Part shown: one piece after another, positions 20,123-30,000 of the stretch
Layout: every line of letters begins with the position of its first letter
How positions within the stretch are numbered: position 1 is the stretch's first letter
From: Candidatus Eiseniibacteriota bacterium
GTDB taxonomy: Bacteria > Eisenbacteria > RBG-16-71-46
Length of the DNA stretch: 43,071 nt
NCBI GenBank assembly: GCA_016178685.1
Contig: JACOSU010000070.1
Coordinates: 1 to 43,071 of the forward strand
Reading direction: 5' to 3'
Position numbers and translations under genes: made by a program
The notes under the pieces: model-generated
Seen by the model: only the letters and a program-made list of their open reading frames with translations
Told to the model about the DNA's origin: nothing
The model's database searches: none

Positions 20123-21085
20123 ATGCCGTCTATGCGCCTGCGTACGTCGTGGATCGTGATCTGTTTCATGGGAGGGTTGGCCATGCCCATGTCGGCATGG
20201 GCTCAGGGGACCGGCCGTTCGCTCGATATTCAGCCGGGTGCTCGCCAGAATGGCATGGGCGGCGTGGGTGTGGCCTTGCCCGATGACGCGACCGGTGTGA
20301 CGTGGTGGAATCCGGCCGGCCTGGGCTTTGTGGACCGCTCCGCGGTTGAACTCACTTACGCTCAACTCGTGCCGGGGCTCGCCACCGACGTGAGCTATAA
20401 CTACGGCACATGGGTGCAGCCGATCGGCGGATGGGGATCCCTGGGATTCAACATGGTGTTCCTCTCCTACGGCAGCAGCGAGGGCACCGACCCCGCGGGA
20501 AATCCGACCGGAACCTTCAGCTCGAACGAATTCTCGCCGCAGATTTCGTACGGAACGCGCGTGCTGCCCGACCTCGCGGTGGGCGCCACGCTCAAGTACG
20601 TGCGCATCCAGCTCGCGCCCTCGAGCGTGCAGGGTGTGGGTTCGACATTCGCGGTCGACGTGGGTGGCCTCTACCGGATCCCGGCGGCGCACCTGAATCT
20701 CGGCATCACGGTGCAGAACATGGGCCCCAGCGTGACGTTCATCAATGAGGATCAGGCCAGCCCGCTCAGCCGCAACCTGAAGATGGGCGCGGCGTGGGAG
20801 GCGCTCTCGAAGAAGCAGTTCGCGGCCACACTGGCGGCGGATTTCAATCAGTCGCTGGTCACCAACGAATTCCGGGTCTACAACACCGGGGTCGAGCTGC
20901 GCTTTGCCGACCAGCTGTCGGGCCGGCTCGGCTATTACTACGACCCGCTGGGCGACATTCAGGACCTCACGTACGGGCTCGGCATCAACTGGCGGAGCCT
21001 CTCGATCGATTTCGGCAGCATTCCACAGGCAAAGAACTCGGGGCTCGAAAACGTAAAGAAGATCACCCTCGGTTACCGGTTCTAG
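20123..21085 (+). CDS. PorV/PorQ-like outer-membrane protein
   Basis: 320 residues. Signal peptide to about residue 28 (GLAMPMSAWAQG). The mature N-terminus reads LDIQPGARQNGMGGVGVALPDDATGVTWWNPAGL, here in parts: the pattern GARQxGMGGVGVA plus WWNPAGL is the PorV/PorQ (UPF0164) signature related to FadL-type barrels. Alternating beta-strand sequence follows, ending in the aromatic YRF expected of outer-membrane barrels. PorV shuttles type IX cargo from the translocon to the PorU sortase. Position directly after the PorU-like gene supports that role. ATG 20123 is very close to GGAGG; ATG 20132, with eleven bases spacing, is an equally good start. Confidence 0.88.
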   Translation: MPSMRLRTSWIVICFMGGLAMPMSAWAQGTGRSLDIQPGARQNGMGGVGVALPDDATGVTWWNPAGLGFVDRSAVELTYAQLVPGLATDVSYNYGTWVQPIGGWGSLGFNMVFLSYGSSEGTDPAGNPTGTFSSNEFSPQISYGTRVLPDLAVGATLKYVRIQLAPSSVQGVGSTFAVDVGGLYRIPAAHLNLGITVQNMGPSVTFINEDQASPLSRNLKMGAAWEALSKKQFAATLAADFNQSLVTNEFRVYNTGVELRFADQLSGRLGYYYDPLGDIQDLTYGLGINWRSLSIDFGSIPQAKNSGLENVKKITLGYRF

Positions 21086-21115
21086 CGTCGCGGGCAACGG
21101 CCCCCGGAATTCCAT

Positions 21116-24100
21116 TTGCGCGTCCGACCGTTCGTCACACTCCTGATCCTGTGGGCCGCGCTTCCCGGCGCGCCCGTGGCGCGCGCGGAATCGGCGCTGA
21201 CCGTTCGGCGACTGATCGCCCCTGAGGATGCGGCGAAGCTCGCAAGGCGCGGCCCGCTCACGGCGTCGATCCTGACGCCGGACGACCAGAGGCATCTCGC
21301 CGATCTCGAGCATCGCTGGAGATCGTTTCCCGATCTGCAGAGCCGCGGCCGGATCGACTGGGCGCGCGTCGCCCACCGGCGGCGCGGCTGGCGAGCGCCC
21401 CACGCCGAGCGCGTGATCCGCGATGGGGCCGAGGTCACGGTCACGCCTCCCGACACGCTGCGCGTCGCGTTTCTGCGCATCGATTTCGCGCACGACCGTG
21501 GCGGATCGAGTTCGACCGGCGATGGCCGCTTCGACCTGAGCGGACCCGACACCACGCTGCCGCCGGTGGATCGCGCGCCGCACAATCGCTCGTTCTTCCT
21601 GAGCCATTTGGAAGCCCTCAAGCGCTACCATGAAGCTCAGAATTACGGTCGCACGGTCATCGTCGGCGACGTCTGGCCGCGCACACAGAACACCGCGTAC
21701 AGCATGAGCGACATGGCCGATCTGGGCCCGTGGAAGTTCAGCCAGAGCATCTACCGCGCGGCCGCCGACATGTTCCGCGGCATGATCGTCGCGGCGGACA
21801 CGCAGTCGGTGCAGATGGGCGACCGCATCCCGTGGGATCAGTACGACCGCATCGTGCTGATCCATGCCGGCAGCGACCTGCAGAGCGACGTGCGTCAGGA
21901 CAGCCCGCTCGATATCCCCTCGTTCACGATCGGCGTCACGGACACCGACGTGGTGTGGGTGCACGATATTCCCGCTCCGGGCGATTCGTTCCCGATCGAC
22001 CGCGCCACGGTCGCGCCCGAGACCATCACGCAGGACGGTTACTACGGCGCGATCAACGGGGTGATGGCGCACGAGTGCGGCCACCTGTTCTACGGTTTCT
22101 TCGACGTCTACGATGTCGAAACCGGACGTCCGATCGTGGGCTACTGGAGCCTGATGGACACTGGAAACCAGGTCGGCTCCCAGGTCGTGCTGCCGGATGG
22201 ATCGATCCTGTTCGCGACCGGATTGTTGCCGCCCGCCATCGATCCCTACCAGCGGCAACTGACCGGCGACGCGCTGCGCCCGGTGGAGGTGAGCTACACC
22301 GACACCACCGCGATCCAGAACATCGAGCGCCATCCGGATCTCCGCCGGGTGCGGCTTTCGAGCGACGAGCACCTGCTGATCGAGAACCGCTACCTCGCGC
22401 CGTCCGCCGTGGTGGTGCTGGATCAGGATTCCCTCACGCACGTGGTGCTGGGCCCCAGGCTGCCGGACCGGTTCGAATACGACGCGCTGTTGCCCGCGGG
22501 CGGCCTGCTGGTCTGGCACGTGGATGAGAGCGTGATTCCGTTCGAGACGTATTTCCCACTCGACACGTCGCTGCGCGTGAACCCCGATTTCGGCGTCAAC
22601 ACGAATCCATTTCGGCTCGGTCTCTCGGTGGTCGAGGCGGACGGGCTCGGCGACCTGGGCGATCCCAGTTCGCCTTACATTCTCGGGGCCCCGTTCGATC
22701 CGTTCTTCATGAGCAACAATCCTCTTCTGGGCGACAGCACGCATCCGAATCTGATTCCGAACACGCCCACGCGTCCGCATGTCGCGATCCGGTTCACGGA
22801 TGATCCCGGACCGACCATGCACGTGCTCGCGCAGCGGACCTGGCAAATTCCCGGCTGGCCGATCGCGACCAGTTTCCCGAAGGGAGGGCCCCGGCTGCTC
22901 GCGGTCGACGCCGACGGCGACCGCCTGCCCGAAGTGTGCTTGGCAGGAGGCGACCCCGCGGGGCCCGACAGCACGTCGCTGTTCGCGGTGCGCGTGGACG
23001 GCACCGGACTTTTCGGCCCCGACCTTCCGTTCGCGCAGCTCGACCGGCGACCGCAACCGGCCATGGCCGCCGTGGCGACCGGCGAATTCGCCGGTGCCGG
23101 AGCTCTCACGCCCGGCCCCTCGCTGTTCGCGGTCTCGACCGTGCCCGATGGACCCGACCTGTCGTTCGCGGGTGGCAGGGTGTGGCTGATGGATCATTTC
23201 GGCCAGCCGGTTCCAGGTTGGCCAGCCGCGCTGCCGTCGATCGTCACGACGCCGCCCGTGATCGTGGGGATCTATCCCAACTCCTTCGTGATGGTCGGGT
23301 GCGCCGATGGCCGGCTCTACGCGTTGCGCACCGATGGTTCGGTGCTGAGCACCACGTCGCCCGCGCTGCCGGCGCCGGTCACGGGGCGCCTCGCGGCGTA
23401 CCGGCTGCCCGGGAGCGACAGCTGCTTCGTGGTGGCGTTCGCCGACACCGCCGGTGACGTAAGCACGCAGATGATCGGATCGTGCCCGCTGTTTCTGGTG
23501 CCGCCCGCAAACGCGGGCTGGACTCGAGCCGTCGGCGCGCACGGCTGGCTTCCCGATTTCCTGTGGGTGACGCTGGATGGCAAGGGCGCATCGAGCGACC
23601 GCGTCTGCTCCGCGACCGAGCCCGATCTGGTGGTGAGAGACACCGACCGGCTGCTCGCGTTCTGCGCGGCGGGGGATGCGATCCCGGGCTGGGGGCAGCC
23701 GCTCGGCGATGCGCTGGTCGGGGGACTCGCGGCGGGCGACATCGATGGCGACGGTTTTCCCGAAATCGTCGCGCAGACCGTTCATTCGAAGGTGGTGTTC
23801 GTGAATCGAACCGGGCATCCGACTCCGGGCTGGCCCAGGCCGGGAACCAGCGAAAGCCTCGCGAGCGACAGTTCGCCGCTCGCGCTCGATGTGACGGGCG
23901 ATGGGCGCACCGCGATGGTGGCGCTGAACGGCAGCGGCATGCTGGTCGCGCTGGATGCCTCGGGCGCGGCGCCACCGGGCTGGCCGCTCGCGACCGGGGC
24001 GGGCGCGGCCGGATCGCCGCTCGCGACGGACTTCAATGCCTACGACGGGATGTTCGAGATCGTGGCTCCGGATCATCTGGGGCGCCTCTACGCCTACAGT

Positions 24101-24499
24101 CTCGCGCTCCCCTCGAGCGGTGAAATCGCGAGCCCGTGGAAGATGCTGGGAGGAGATCCGGGCCGATCGTGCTGGCTGCCCGATGACCGAACGTCGTCCG
24201 CCCCGCCGCCCTCGGCGGGTCCGCTGGTCACGGGCTCGTTCAAGGTGTATCCCAATCCCGCGCGGCGCAGCCCGGTCACGTTCGCCTACTCGCTCACCGA
24301 GCCGGCCCAGGTGCAGTTCGATCTGCTCGACACGTCGGGGCAAACGGTGGCATCGTTCTCGCGCTCAGGGCATCAGGCCGACAACGTCGAGAGCTGGGAT
24401 CCCGGCCGCCTGCCGGCCGGCCTCTACGTCGCGCGGGTGAAGTTCCATGCGGGAAGCCGGGAGCAAACGCAAGTGATTCCGGTCGGGGTGTTGCGATGA
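21116..24499 (+). CDS. Secreted M6-type metalloprotease with FG-GAP-like repeats and type IX-like C-terminal sorting domain
   Basis: 1127 residues from TTG 21116, which begins a clean signal peptide (RPFVTLLILWAALPGAPVARA). The zinc site is AHECGHLFYGFFDVYD, with HECGH at 319-323 and E320 as base. This fits the M6/immune-inhibitor-A group, as does the long segment around it. Residues ~570-1000 carry propeller-like repeats (DIDGDGFPEIVAQ and similar). The last ~85 residues start with SFKVYPNPARRSPVTFAYSL, in which YPNP is the classic opening of a type IX sorting domain, followed by FDLLDTSGQTV and GLYVARVKF. Probably cargo of the PorU/PorV-like pair 30 nt upstream. The stop overlaps the next start. 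Confidence 0.88.
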   Translation: MRVRPFVTLLILWAALPGAPVARAESALTVRRLIAPEDAAKLARRGPLTASILTPDDQRHLADLEHRWRSFPDLQSRGRIDWARVAHRRRGWRAPHAERVIRDGAEVTVTPPDTLRVAFLRIDFAHDRGGSSSTGDGRFDLSGPDTTLPPVDRAPHNRSFFLSHLEALKRYHEAQNYGRTVIVGDVWPRTQNTAYSMSDMADLGPWKFSQSIYRAAADMFRGMIVAADTQSVQMGDRIPWDQYDRIVLIHAGSDLQSDVRQDSPLDIPSFTIGVTDTDVVWVHDIPAPGDSFPIDRATVAPETITQDGYYGAINGVMAHECGHLFYGFFDVYDVETGRPIVGYWSLMDTGNQVGSQVVLPDGSILFATGLLPPAIDPYQRQLTGDALRPVEVSYTDTTAIQNIERHPDLRRVRLSSDEHLLIENRYLAPSAVVVLDQDSLTHVVLGPRLPDRFEYDALLPAGGLLVWHVDESVIPFETYFPLDTSLRVNPDFGVNTNPFRLGLSVVEADGLGDLGDPSSPYILGAPFDPFFMSNNPLLGDSTHPNLIPNTPTRPHVAIRFTDDPGPTMHVLAQRTWQIPGWPIATSFPKGGPRLLAVDADGDRLPEVCLAGGDPAGPDSTSLFAVRVDGTGLFGPDLPFAQLDRRPQPAMAAVATGEFAGAGALTPGPSLFAVSTVPDGPDLSFAGGRVWLMDHFGQPVPGWPAALPSIVTTPPVIVGIYPNSFVMVGCADGRLYALRTDGSVLSTTSPALPAPVTGRLAAYRLPGSDSCFVVAFADTAGDVSTQMIGSCPLFLVPPANAGWTRAVGAHGWLPDFLWVTLDGKGASSDRVCSATEPDLVVRDTDRLLAFCAAGDAIPGWGQPLGDALVGGLAAGDIDGDGFPEIVAQTVHSKVVFVNRTGHPTPGWPRPGTSESLASDSSPLALDVTGDGRTAMVALNGSGMLVALDASGAAPPGWPLATGAGAAGSPLATDFNAYDGMFEIVAPDHLGRLYAYSLALPSSGEIASPWKMLGGDPGRSCWLPDDRTSSAPPPSAGPLVTGSFKVYPNPARRSPVTFAYSLTEPAQVQFDLLDTSGQTVASFSRSGHQADNVESWDPGRLPAGLYVARVKFHAGSREQTQVIPVGVLR

Positions 24500-25305
24500 G
24501 GCGCTGGGCCGCGTTCGCGGCGGGCATCGGTGGGCTGACGCTGGGGGTCGCCGCGGCATGCTGCGATCCCGCGCCGCCTTCCCTGGAGCTGCGCGGCTCG
24601 CAGCTCGCGTATCCGCTGGTTTCGGGAGAGCAGCGGCCGGACCTGGTGCTTGCCCAGCGCACCATCGAGCGGCGGTGGGGGCCCTCGGACGACTCCACGT
24701 ATCGCGAGGTCAGCGTCCCGGGCTGGAAGTCCGAGGGCGGCGCGCTCGCGATGTCGGCGCTGGTCCCCGGGACCGGACAGCTGTATTGCGGCGCGCGCAG
24801 CGGCTATCTGTTCCTGATCGGAGAGGCGATCGGCATCTACCAGACCGTGCACCTGCTTCACAAGGCGAATCAGCTCGAGAAGGAGGCGCGCGCCTACGCC
24901 GGGAGTCCGCTCGATTCGACCAGCCGTTTTGCGTTCGACACCTACGAGAAGCGGGGCGGCCAGGACGTCGCGGATCTGCAGGCGATCTACTACGCGGATC
25001 CCAGCCTGTTCTTCTATCTGATCGCGCGCGACGAGCGCTACCGGATTGGATGGCTCGACTACGGCTACGAGGAGATCATGCGCGAGCAGTTCATCGAGGA
25101 TCGCGACAACGTCGAGCAGCGCCGCAAACGGTCGCGGGTGTTCCGCTCGGCTCTGTGGGCGAACCATCTGGTGGCGGCGTTCGACGCGATGCGGGCCGCG
25201 CGCCTCGTGAATCTGCCGCTGCGGCAGAGCCTGGATCTGAGAATGAAAGCCGGATGGCGACAGGGATCTCCGACTGTGACCGCCGTGCTCGAGAGAAAAT
25301 TCTGA
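24496..25305 (+). CDS. Small envelope protein with DUF5683-like segment (paralogue A)
   Basis: 269 residues. N-terminal signal-like segment (AAFAAGIGGLTLGVAAACC) with Cys residues near the end of the hydrophobic stretch, so lipoprotein processing is possible but the lipobox is not clear. Next is SALVPGTGQLYCGARSGYLF, like the LPGxGQxYxGxxxKG pattern of DUF5683-type membrane proteins, then a hydrophobic segment and a charged helical middle with Y/R-rich text. The product ends in ERKF, an aromatic terminus usual for outer-membrane proteins. The start overlaps the M6 protease stop (ATGA). The next gene is a recognisable paralogue. Function unknown. Confidence 0.72.
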   Translation: MRRWAAFAAGIGGLTLGVAAACCDPAPPSLELRGSQLAYPLVSGEQRPDLVLAQRTIERRWGPSDDSTYREVSVPGWKSEGGALAMSALVPGTGQLYCGARSGYLFLIGEAIGIYQTVHLLHKANQLEKEARAYAGSPLDSTSRFAFDTYEKRGGQDVADLQAIYYADPSLFFYLIARDERYRIGWLDYGYEEIMREQFIEDRDNVEQRRKRSRVFRSALWANHLVAAFDAMRAARLVNLPLRQSLDLRMKAGWRQGSPTVTAVLERKF

Positions 25306-26132
25306 TGCGCCCGCGGAGCGGAATGCTGGCGATCGCGATCGGGATCGGGATCGCCGCCGCGATCGCCGCCACGACCGCGGCACGCGCCTCCACGGGACCC
25401 CTGGCGCCGTCCGGATTCGGCCGGATCGCGCCGCCGCTCCCGGCGCTCGCGCTCGACGTTCCACTCCTGCTCGCGCGCGTGACGGGAGGGCATCCAAAGG
25501 GTTCCCCGCACGGTCCGCTCGACGCCGAGCGCGCCCGTCTCATGCTGCAGTCCCTGACCGTGCCGGGCTGGGGGCAGGCCCGCTCGGGACATCCCACCGC
25601 CGCGAAGACTTTCTTGCTGATCGACGCGGCGATCTGGACCTCGCTGGTGGCGTTCGAGGTGCAGGATCATCTGCGCATCGAATCTTCGATCCACACCGCG
25701 CAGCTGTTCGCGGGAATCGACCTGCACGGGCGCAGCGATCAGTACCGCCGCGTGGTGGGCTCGTTCGCCAGCAGCGAGGAATACAACCGGCTGGTGGTCT
25801 ACCGCGATGCGGCGAACCTGTATTACAACGACCCGGACAACTACCGCGCCTACATCGCCGCGCATTCGATCGGCGGCTCGGACGCCTGGGCGTGGACCGA
25901 TCAGGCGAGCTTCGAGCGCTACCGGGGTCAGCGCAAGAACGCGGAGCGCGCCGCCCAGCGCGCGAACACGGCGCTGACGCTGGCGCTCGCGAACCGGCTG
26001 GTGAGCGCGATCCATGTCGCGGGCGTGGGGCGCGGAGCGCCGCATCGCGATCACGCGCTGCGCCTCGAGTTCGCACCGGATCCCGAGCGCGGGCCGGACG
26101 CGGTGCGTTGCGGGCTCTCCGCCCGCTTCTGA
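25305..26132 (+). CDS. Small envelope protein with DUF5683-like segment (paralogue B)
   Basis: 275 residues. Start ATG 25305 shares one base with the previous stop (TGATG). Signal peptide AIAIGIGIAAAIAATTAARA, then SLTVPGWGQARSGHPTAAKT, matching SALVPGTGQ of paralogue A, then a hydrophobic segment and a Tyr-rich helical region (NRLVVYRDAANLYYNDPDNY). The downstream ALANRLVSAIHVA mirrors LWANHLVAAFDAM in paralogue A. It ends in LSARF. The two genes look like an old tandem duplication inside an envelope cluster. No enzymatic motif is visible and no function can be assigned. Confidence 0.72.
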   Translation: MRPRSGMLAIAIGIGIAAAIAATTAARASTGPLAPSGFGRIAPPLPALALDVPLLLARVTGGHPKGSPHGPLDAERARLMLQSLTVPGWGQARSGHPTAAKTFLLIDAAIWTSLVAFEVQDHLRIESSIHTAQLFAGIDLHGRSDQYRRVVGSFASSEEYNRLVVYRDAANLYYNDPDNYRAYIAAHSIGGSDAWAWTDQASFERYRGQRKNAERAAQRANTALTLALANRLVSAIHVAGVGRGAPHRDHALRLEFAPDPERGPDAVRCGLSARF

Positions 26133-26148
26133 AATCGCGGGAGGTTGG

Positions 26149-27081
26149 ATGCTTGGCGTGCTGTGTGCGCTCGCGGCGCTGGCGGCCGCGGGAGCGCGCG
26201 CCGATTCGCTTCGCGCGCGCGTGGTGGCCACCCCGCTCGCGATTCCCGCGGCCTTGGCGGGACTTTCCGCCGTGGAGCCGGCCGGGATCGCGCTGGACGC
26301 GTTCGGCCGCCTGTTCATCAGTGATGCGAGGCAGCACCGCGTGATGAGATTCGATTCCGCGGGCACCTGGCTGGGCGCCGAGGGCACGCTGGGGAGCGAG
26401 CCGGGAGAATTCCGCCGCCCGGGAGCGCTGGCGCTGTCCGGCACTCTCGATCTCGTGGTGCTCGACCGCGAGAATCGCCGTGTGGTGCGCTACGACCACT
26501 GGGGTCACCTGCGGAGCGTGCGCATCGACCTCGCGGATCCGGCGCTCGAAGAGCGGATCGGGCGCGTCGATCCCGCCGACATCGCGACCGATCGCGGCGG
26601 CGCGCTGGCGCTCGTGGATCGCGATGCCGACCGGGTGCTGATCTTCGACTTCTCGGGGAATTTCCTGCGCGCGCTGGGAGGATTTGGCGATCTTCCGGGC
26701 TTGTACCGAGGCCTGTCGGGCGTGGCGTTCACGCCGCGCGGCGACCTCGTAACGACCGAGCGCGCCGGCCGGAGGCTTCAGCAGATCGATCCGGGCGGGC
26801 GCTCGCTCGCGAGCTGGTCGCTCGCGGTCCAGGCGGGACGCGGCGCCCTGCCGGTGGCGGTGGACGAACGGCAGCGCATCGCGGTGGCCGACGAATCCGG
26901 CGGCCGCCTGTGGTTGTTCGATCCGTCCGGCCGCGTGCTCGCTACGTGCTCCGGCCTGCGGGCGCCTCGCGCGCTGTCGTTCTCGCCGGACGGTTCGCTG
27001 TGGGTGGCAGGGGGAGATGGAGCGAGCGTCCTGCGCATCCGCTTCGAGAGCGCCATTCGCGACAGCGCGCACGCGGAGTAG
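26149..27081 (+). CDS. Secreted NHL-repeat beta-propeller protein
   Basis: 310 residues from ATG 26149, with GGGAGG five bases upstream. Short signal peptide (MLGVLCALAALAAAGARA). The rest is built of NHL-type blades: GIALDAFGRLFISDARQHRV, DLVVLDRENRRVVRYD, GALALVDRDADRVLIFD, RIAVADESGGRLWLFD and SLWVAGGDGASVLRI. About six blades make a propeller, which usually serves as a protein- or ligand-binding scaffold. It sits 16 nt after paralogue B and 7 nt before the large outer-membrane protein gene, so it probably acts with them at the envelope. Partner unknown. Confidence 0.85.
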   Translation: MLGVLCALAALAAAGARADSLRARVVATPLAIPAALAGLSAVEPAGIALDAFGRLFISDARQHRVMRFDSAGTWLGAEGTLGSEPGEFRRPGALALSGTLDLVVLDRENRRVVRYDHWGHLRSVRIDLADPALEERIGRVDPADIATDRGGALALVDRDADRVLIFDFSGNFLRALGGFGDLPGLYRGLSGVAFTPRGDLVTTERAGRRLQQIDPGGRSLASWSLAVQAGRGALPVAVDERQRIAVADESGGRLWLFDPSGRVLATCSGLRAPRALSFSPDGSLWVAGGDGASVLRIRFESAIRDSAHAE

Positions 27082-27088
27082 AGGCAGG

Positions 27089-30000
27089 ATGAAGCGGCAA
27101 ATCCTGGATCGCGCGGCGATCGCGTGCGGGTTGATGCTGACGGCCGCGGCAACCCGTGCACATGCGGGCGATCCCGCGTGCGGGGTGATGATGGTTGTCC
27201 CGCGCGCCGGGGCGCTCGTGATCTCCCTGCCGCACACGTTCATTCGCGCGCATTCCGATTCCGTGTGGTCGTCCCGCGGGGCCTGGCGCTCGGGCGCGGA
27301 TTACAGTCTCGATCGCCTGCGCGGCGAGCTGCGGCTGTTGCGCGAGGCGGCGCCGGGCGAGACGCTGCGCGTGCGGGGCTGCTGGCTGATCGACCCGCCC
27401 CCGCTCGAAGTGCAGCACGACCGATATCGTCCGGCCGCAGCGGGCCGCGACAGCGCGCCGGCCGCATGGGCGCCGCCCGAGCCGCGTCCCGTCACGGCGC
27501 ACGCCGCGGCGCCGCCCTCCGGCGCGTCGCTGGCGCTCACCGGGAACAAGACGCTCGCGGTCGAATTCGGATCCTCGCAGGATGCCGTGCTGCGCCAGTC
27601 GCTCGATCTCGCGCTCAGCGGATCGGTCGCGCCCGGCGTGCAGCTGACGGGTGTGCTCTCGGATCGCAACACGCCGATCACCGCGGCGGGCACGACGCTC
27701 GATCTGCAATCGGTGGACCAGGTCCGCATCGAGCTGGCGGCGCCGCAGGGGGGAGCGACGCTGGGGGATCTGTCGCTGCGCCTCGAGGAGGGCGAATTCG
27801 CGCGTCTGGAGCGCCGGCTGCAGGGCGTCCGGGCGGAGTGGGGAGCGGGCGGCGCCCACGCGCTCGCCTCGGCCGCGAGCGCGTCCGGTGAATATCGCCG
27901 CATCGAGCTGTACGGGACCGACGGCCTGCAGGGGCCCTATTTGCTCACCGATCGCGATGGGGGGACCGGGATCTCGGTCGTGGCGGGAAGCGAAATCGTG
28001 GTGCTGGACGGGGCGCGGCTTTCGCGCGGCGAAACCGCCGACTATTCGATGGACTACGAGCGGGCGCGACTCACGTTCAGCAACCGGCATCTCATCACGG
28101 CGGGGTCACGCATCACGGTGGATTATCAGTTCACGCTGCGGCGCTACCGCCGCAACTTCAGCGCGGCGAGCGCGCGCTGGGAGCACGGCGCGTTCTCCGG
28201 ATTCGCCCGCCTGCTGAACGAGGCCGACGACCGGGGACGCCCGATCGGCGTCACGCTCAGCGCGGAGGATCGGCTGGTGCTGGCGGCCGCAGGGGACTCC
28301 GCGATGCGCGCGATCGGACCCGGGGTGACGGCGGGCGCGGGAGACTACGACACGGTGCGCGTCAGTCCTCAGTCCCTGGCATTCGCGTTCGCCGGACCGG
28401 ATTCCGGACACTACTCGGTTCAGTTCGCGCCGGTCGGAGCGGGCCGCGGCGACTATGTGGATTCGGCGGTGGTGGCCGGGCGCACTGCGTACCGCTACGT
28501 CGGATCCGGGCTCGGCGCCTTCGTCGTGGGGCGCCGGCTGCCGCTGCCGGAATCGCACGGACTGTGGGCGCTGGGGGCCGGCGTGCGCTCGGGCGCGGCG
28601 TCGATCGAAGTCGAGGGCGCGGGATCGAGGCTCGATCCCAACACATTCTCCGGGCTCGACGCCGGAGGGCACGACGGCTTCGCGGGGCGCGCGCGCGTGC
28701 GGCTCGAGCGGCTGGGCGATGGAGCGCTCGGCGGCGTCTCGCTCGAACTCGAGGGTCGCGCCGTGGATGAGCGCTTCGCGCCGTTCACGCGGCTCGAGCA
28801 TCCGTTCGAGGCGGAACGGTGGGCGCTCCCGGCAGGCGCTGATTTCGCGCACGCGCGGCGCGCGAGCACGGCCGCCGAATGGCGACCGTCGGTTGGCGGG
28901 CAGCTGCGCGCCGATGCCCGACGGGTACGACTCGAAACGCGCGGGCGTGGAGTGGAATCGTACCGGCGCGTTCGAGACCCACGCGCTGTGGGAGCGCGCG
29001 GTCGCCGAGCACGCTTCATCGCTCCATTCGGATGGGGGTCGCGATCACGCGCGCGCCGAGGCACGCTGGCGCCTGCCATGGCTGGTGCCGATGATGCGCG
29101 CCGAGTTTGACGAGCGGCGCTTCCCGAGCGACAGCGGTCAGGTCGGCGACCGTTTCCGGCGCGCGGGCGGCGAGCTGGCAAGCGGTTCGCGGCTTGCGTG
29201 GCGCGCGACGGCCGGTGCCGACCTCAGGCGTGACGCCCGCCTGACCGCGAGCGGATTCGAAGACCAGTCGGAATCCCGCACGCTGCGTCTGGCGCTCGAC
29301 ACGCCGGCGGGCCGTGCGCTGACGGCTTCAGTGCTGGCCCAGCGGCACGACGTGATTCCGCTCGCGGATCCACGCCGCACGCGCAACGATCTCGCGAGCG
29401 CGCGGCTGCGCGCGGAGGACGCGCGTCGCGGTCTGCGCGGCGAGTTGGATACCGAGATTGGGTCGGAGGGTGAGAATCACCGCGTTCGAACGCTGGTCTA
29501 CGCGGGGCCCGGGAAGGGAGCGTACGACGCGCTGGGAAATTTCGTGGGGACCGGCGACTACACTCTGACGCTGACCGTCAGCCCGGAGCTCGAGCGCGTC
29601 GCCCGCGCCGCGTCCCATGCGCGGGCGAGCTGGATGTTCGGCGAGGCCGAGGCGTGGCGCGGCTCGCGCGTCGAGCTCACGTACGAGAGTGAAGCGCGCC
29701 GGCCAGGCGGTCTCGAGCCGGGGGATGCGCTGGTGTCGCCGGGCGGGGCGCTCACGCAATCCGGGCTGGTGCGCGCCGGAGTGCTCGAGCGCCTGGAGTC
29801 GGATCTGGCGCCGGGATCGCGAAGCGCGGCGGTACGCGCCCGGCTCGAGCGGCGCGTGAGCGCCGATCGCACGTTCGACAATTTCACGCAGACCACCGAC
29901 GACCGGCAGATCAGCGTCCGCTGGCGTCTTCGCCCGAGCCGGGTCGTGAGCGGCGAATTCGAAGCGCTCGCGAGGCAGCAGGTCGCCACGCAATCGGTGA

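Noticed and set aside
20093..24343. Long open frame of about 1400 codons on the minus strand opposite the PorV-like and M6 genes
   Set aside because: Arg/Pro-rich shadow with no recognisable motif, overlapping two well-supported genes in full.
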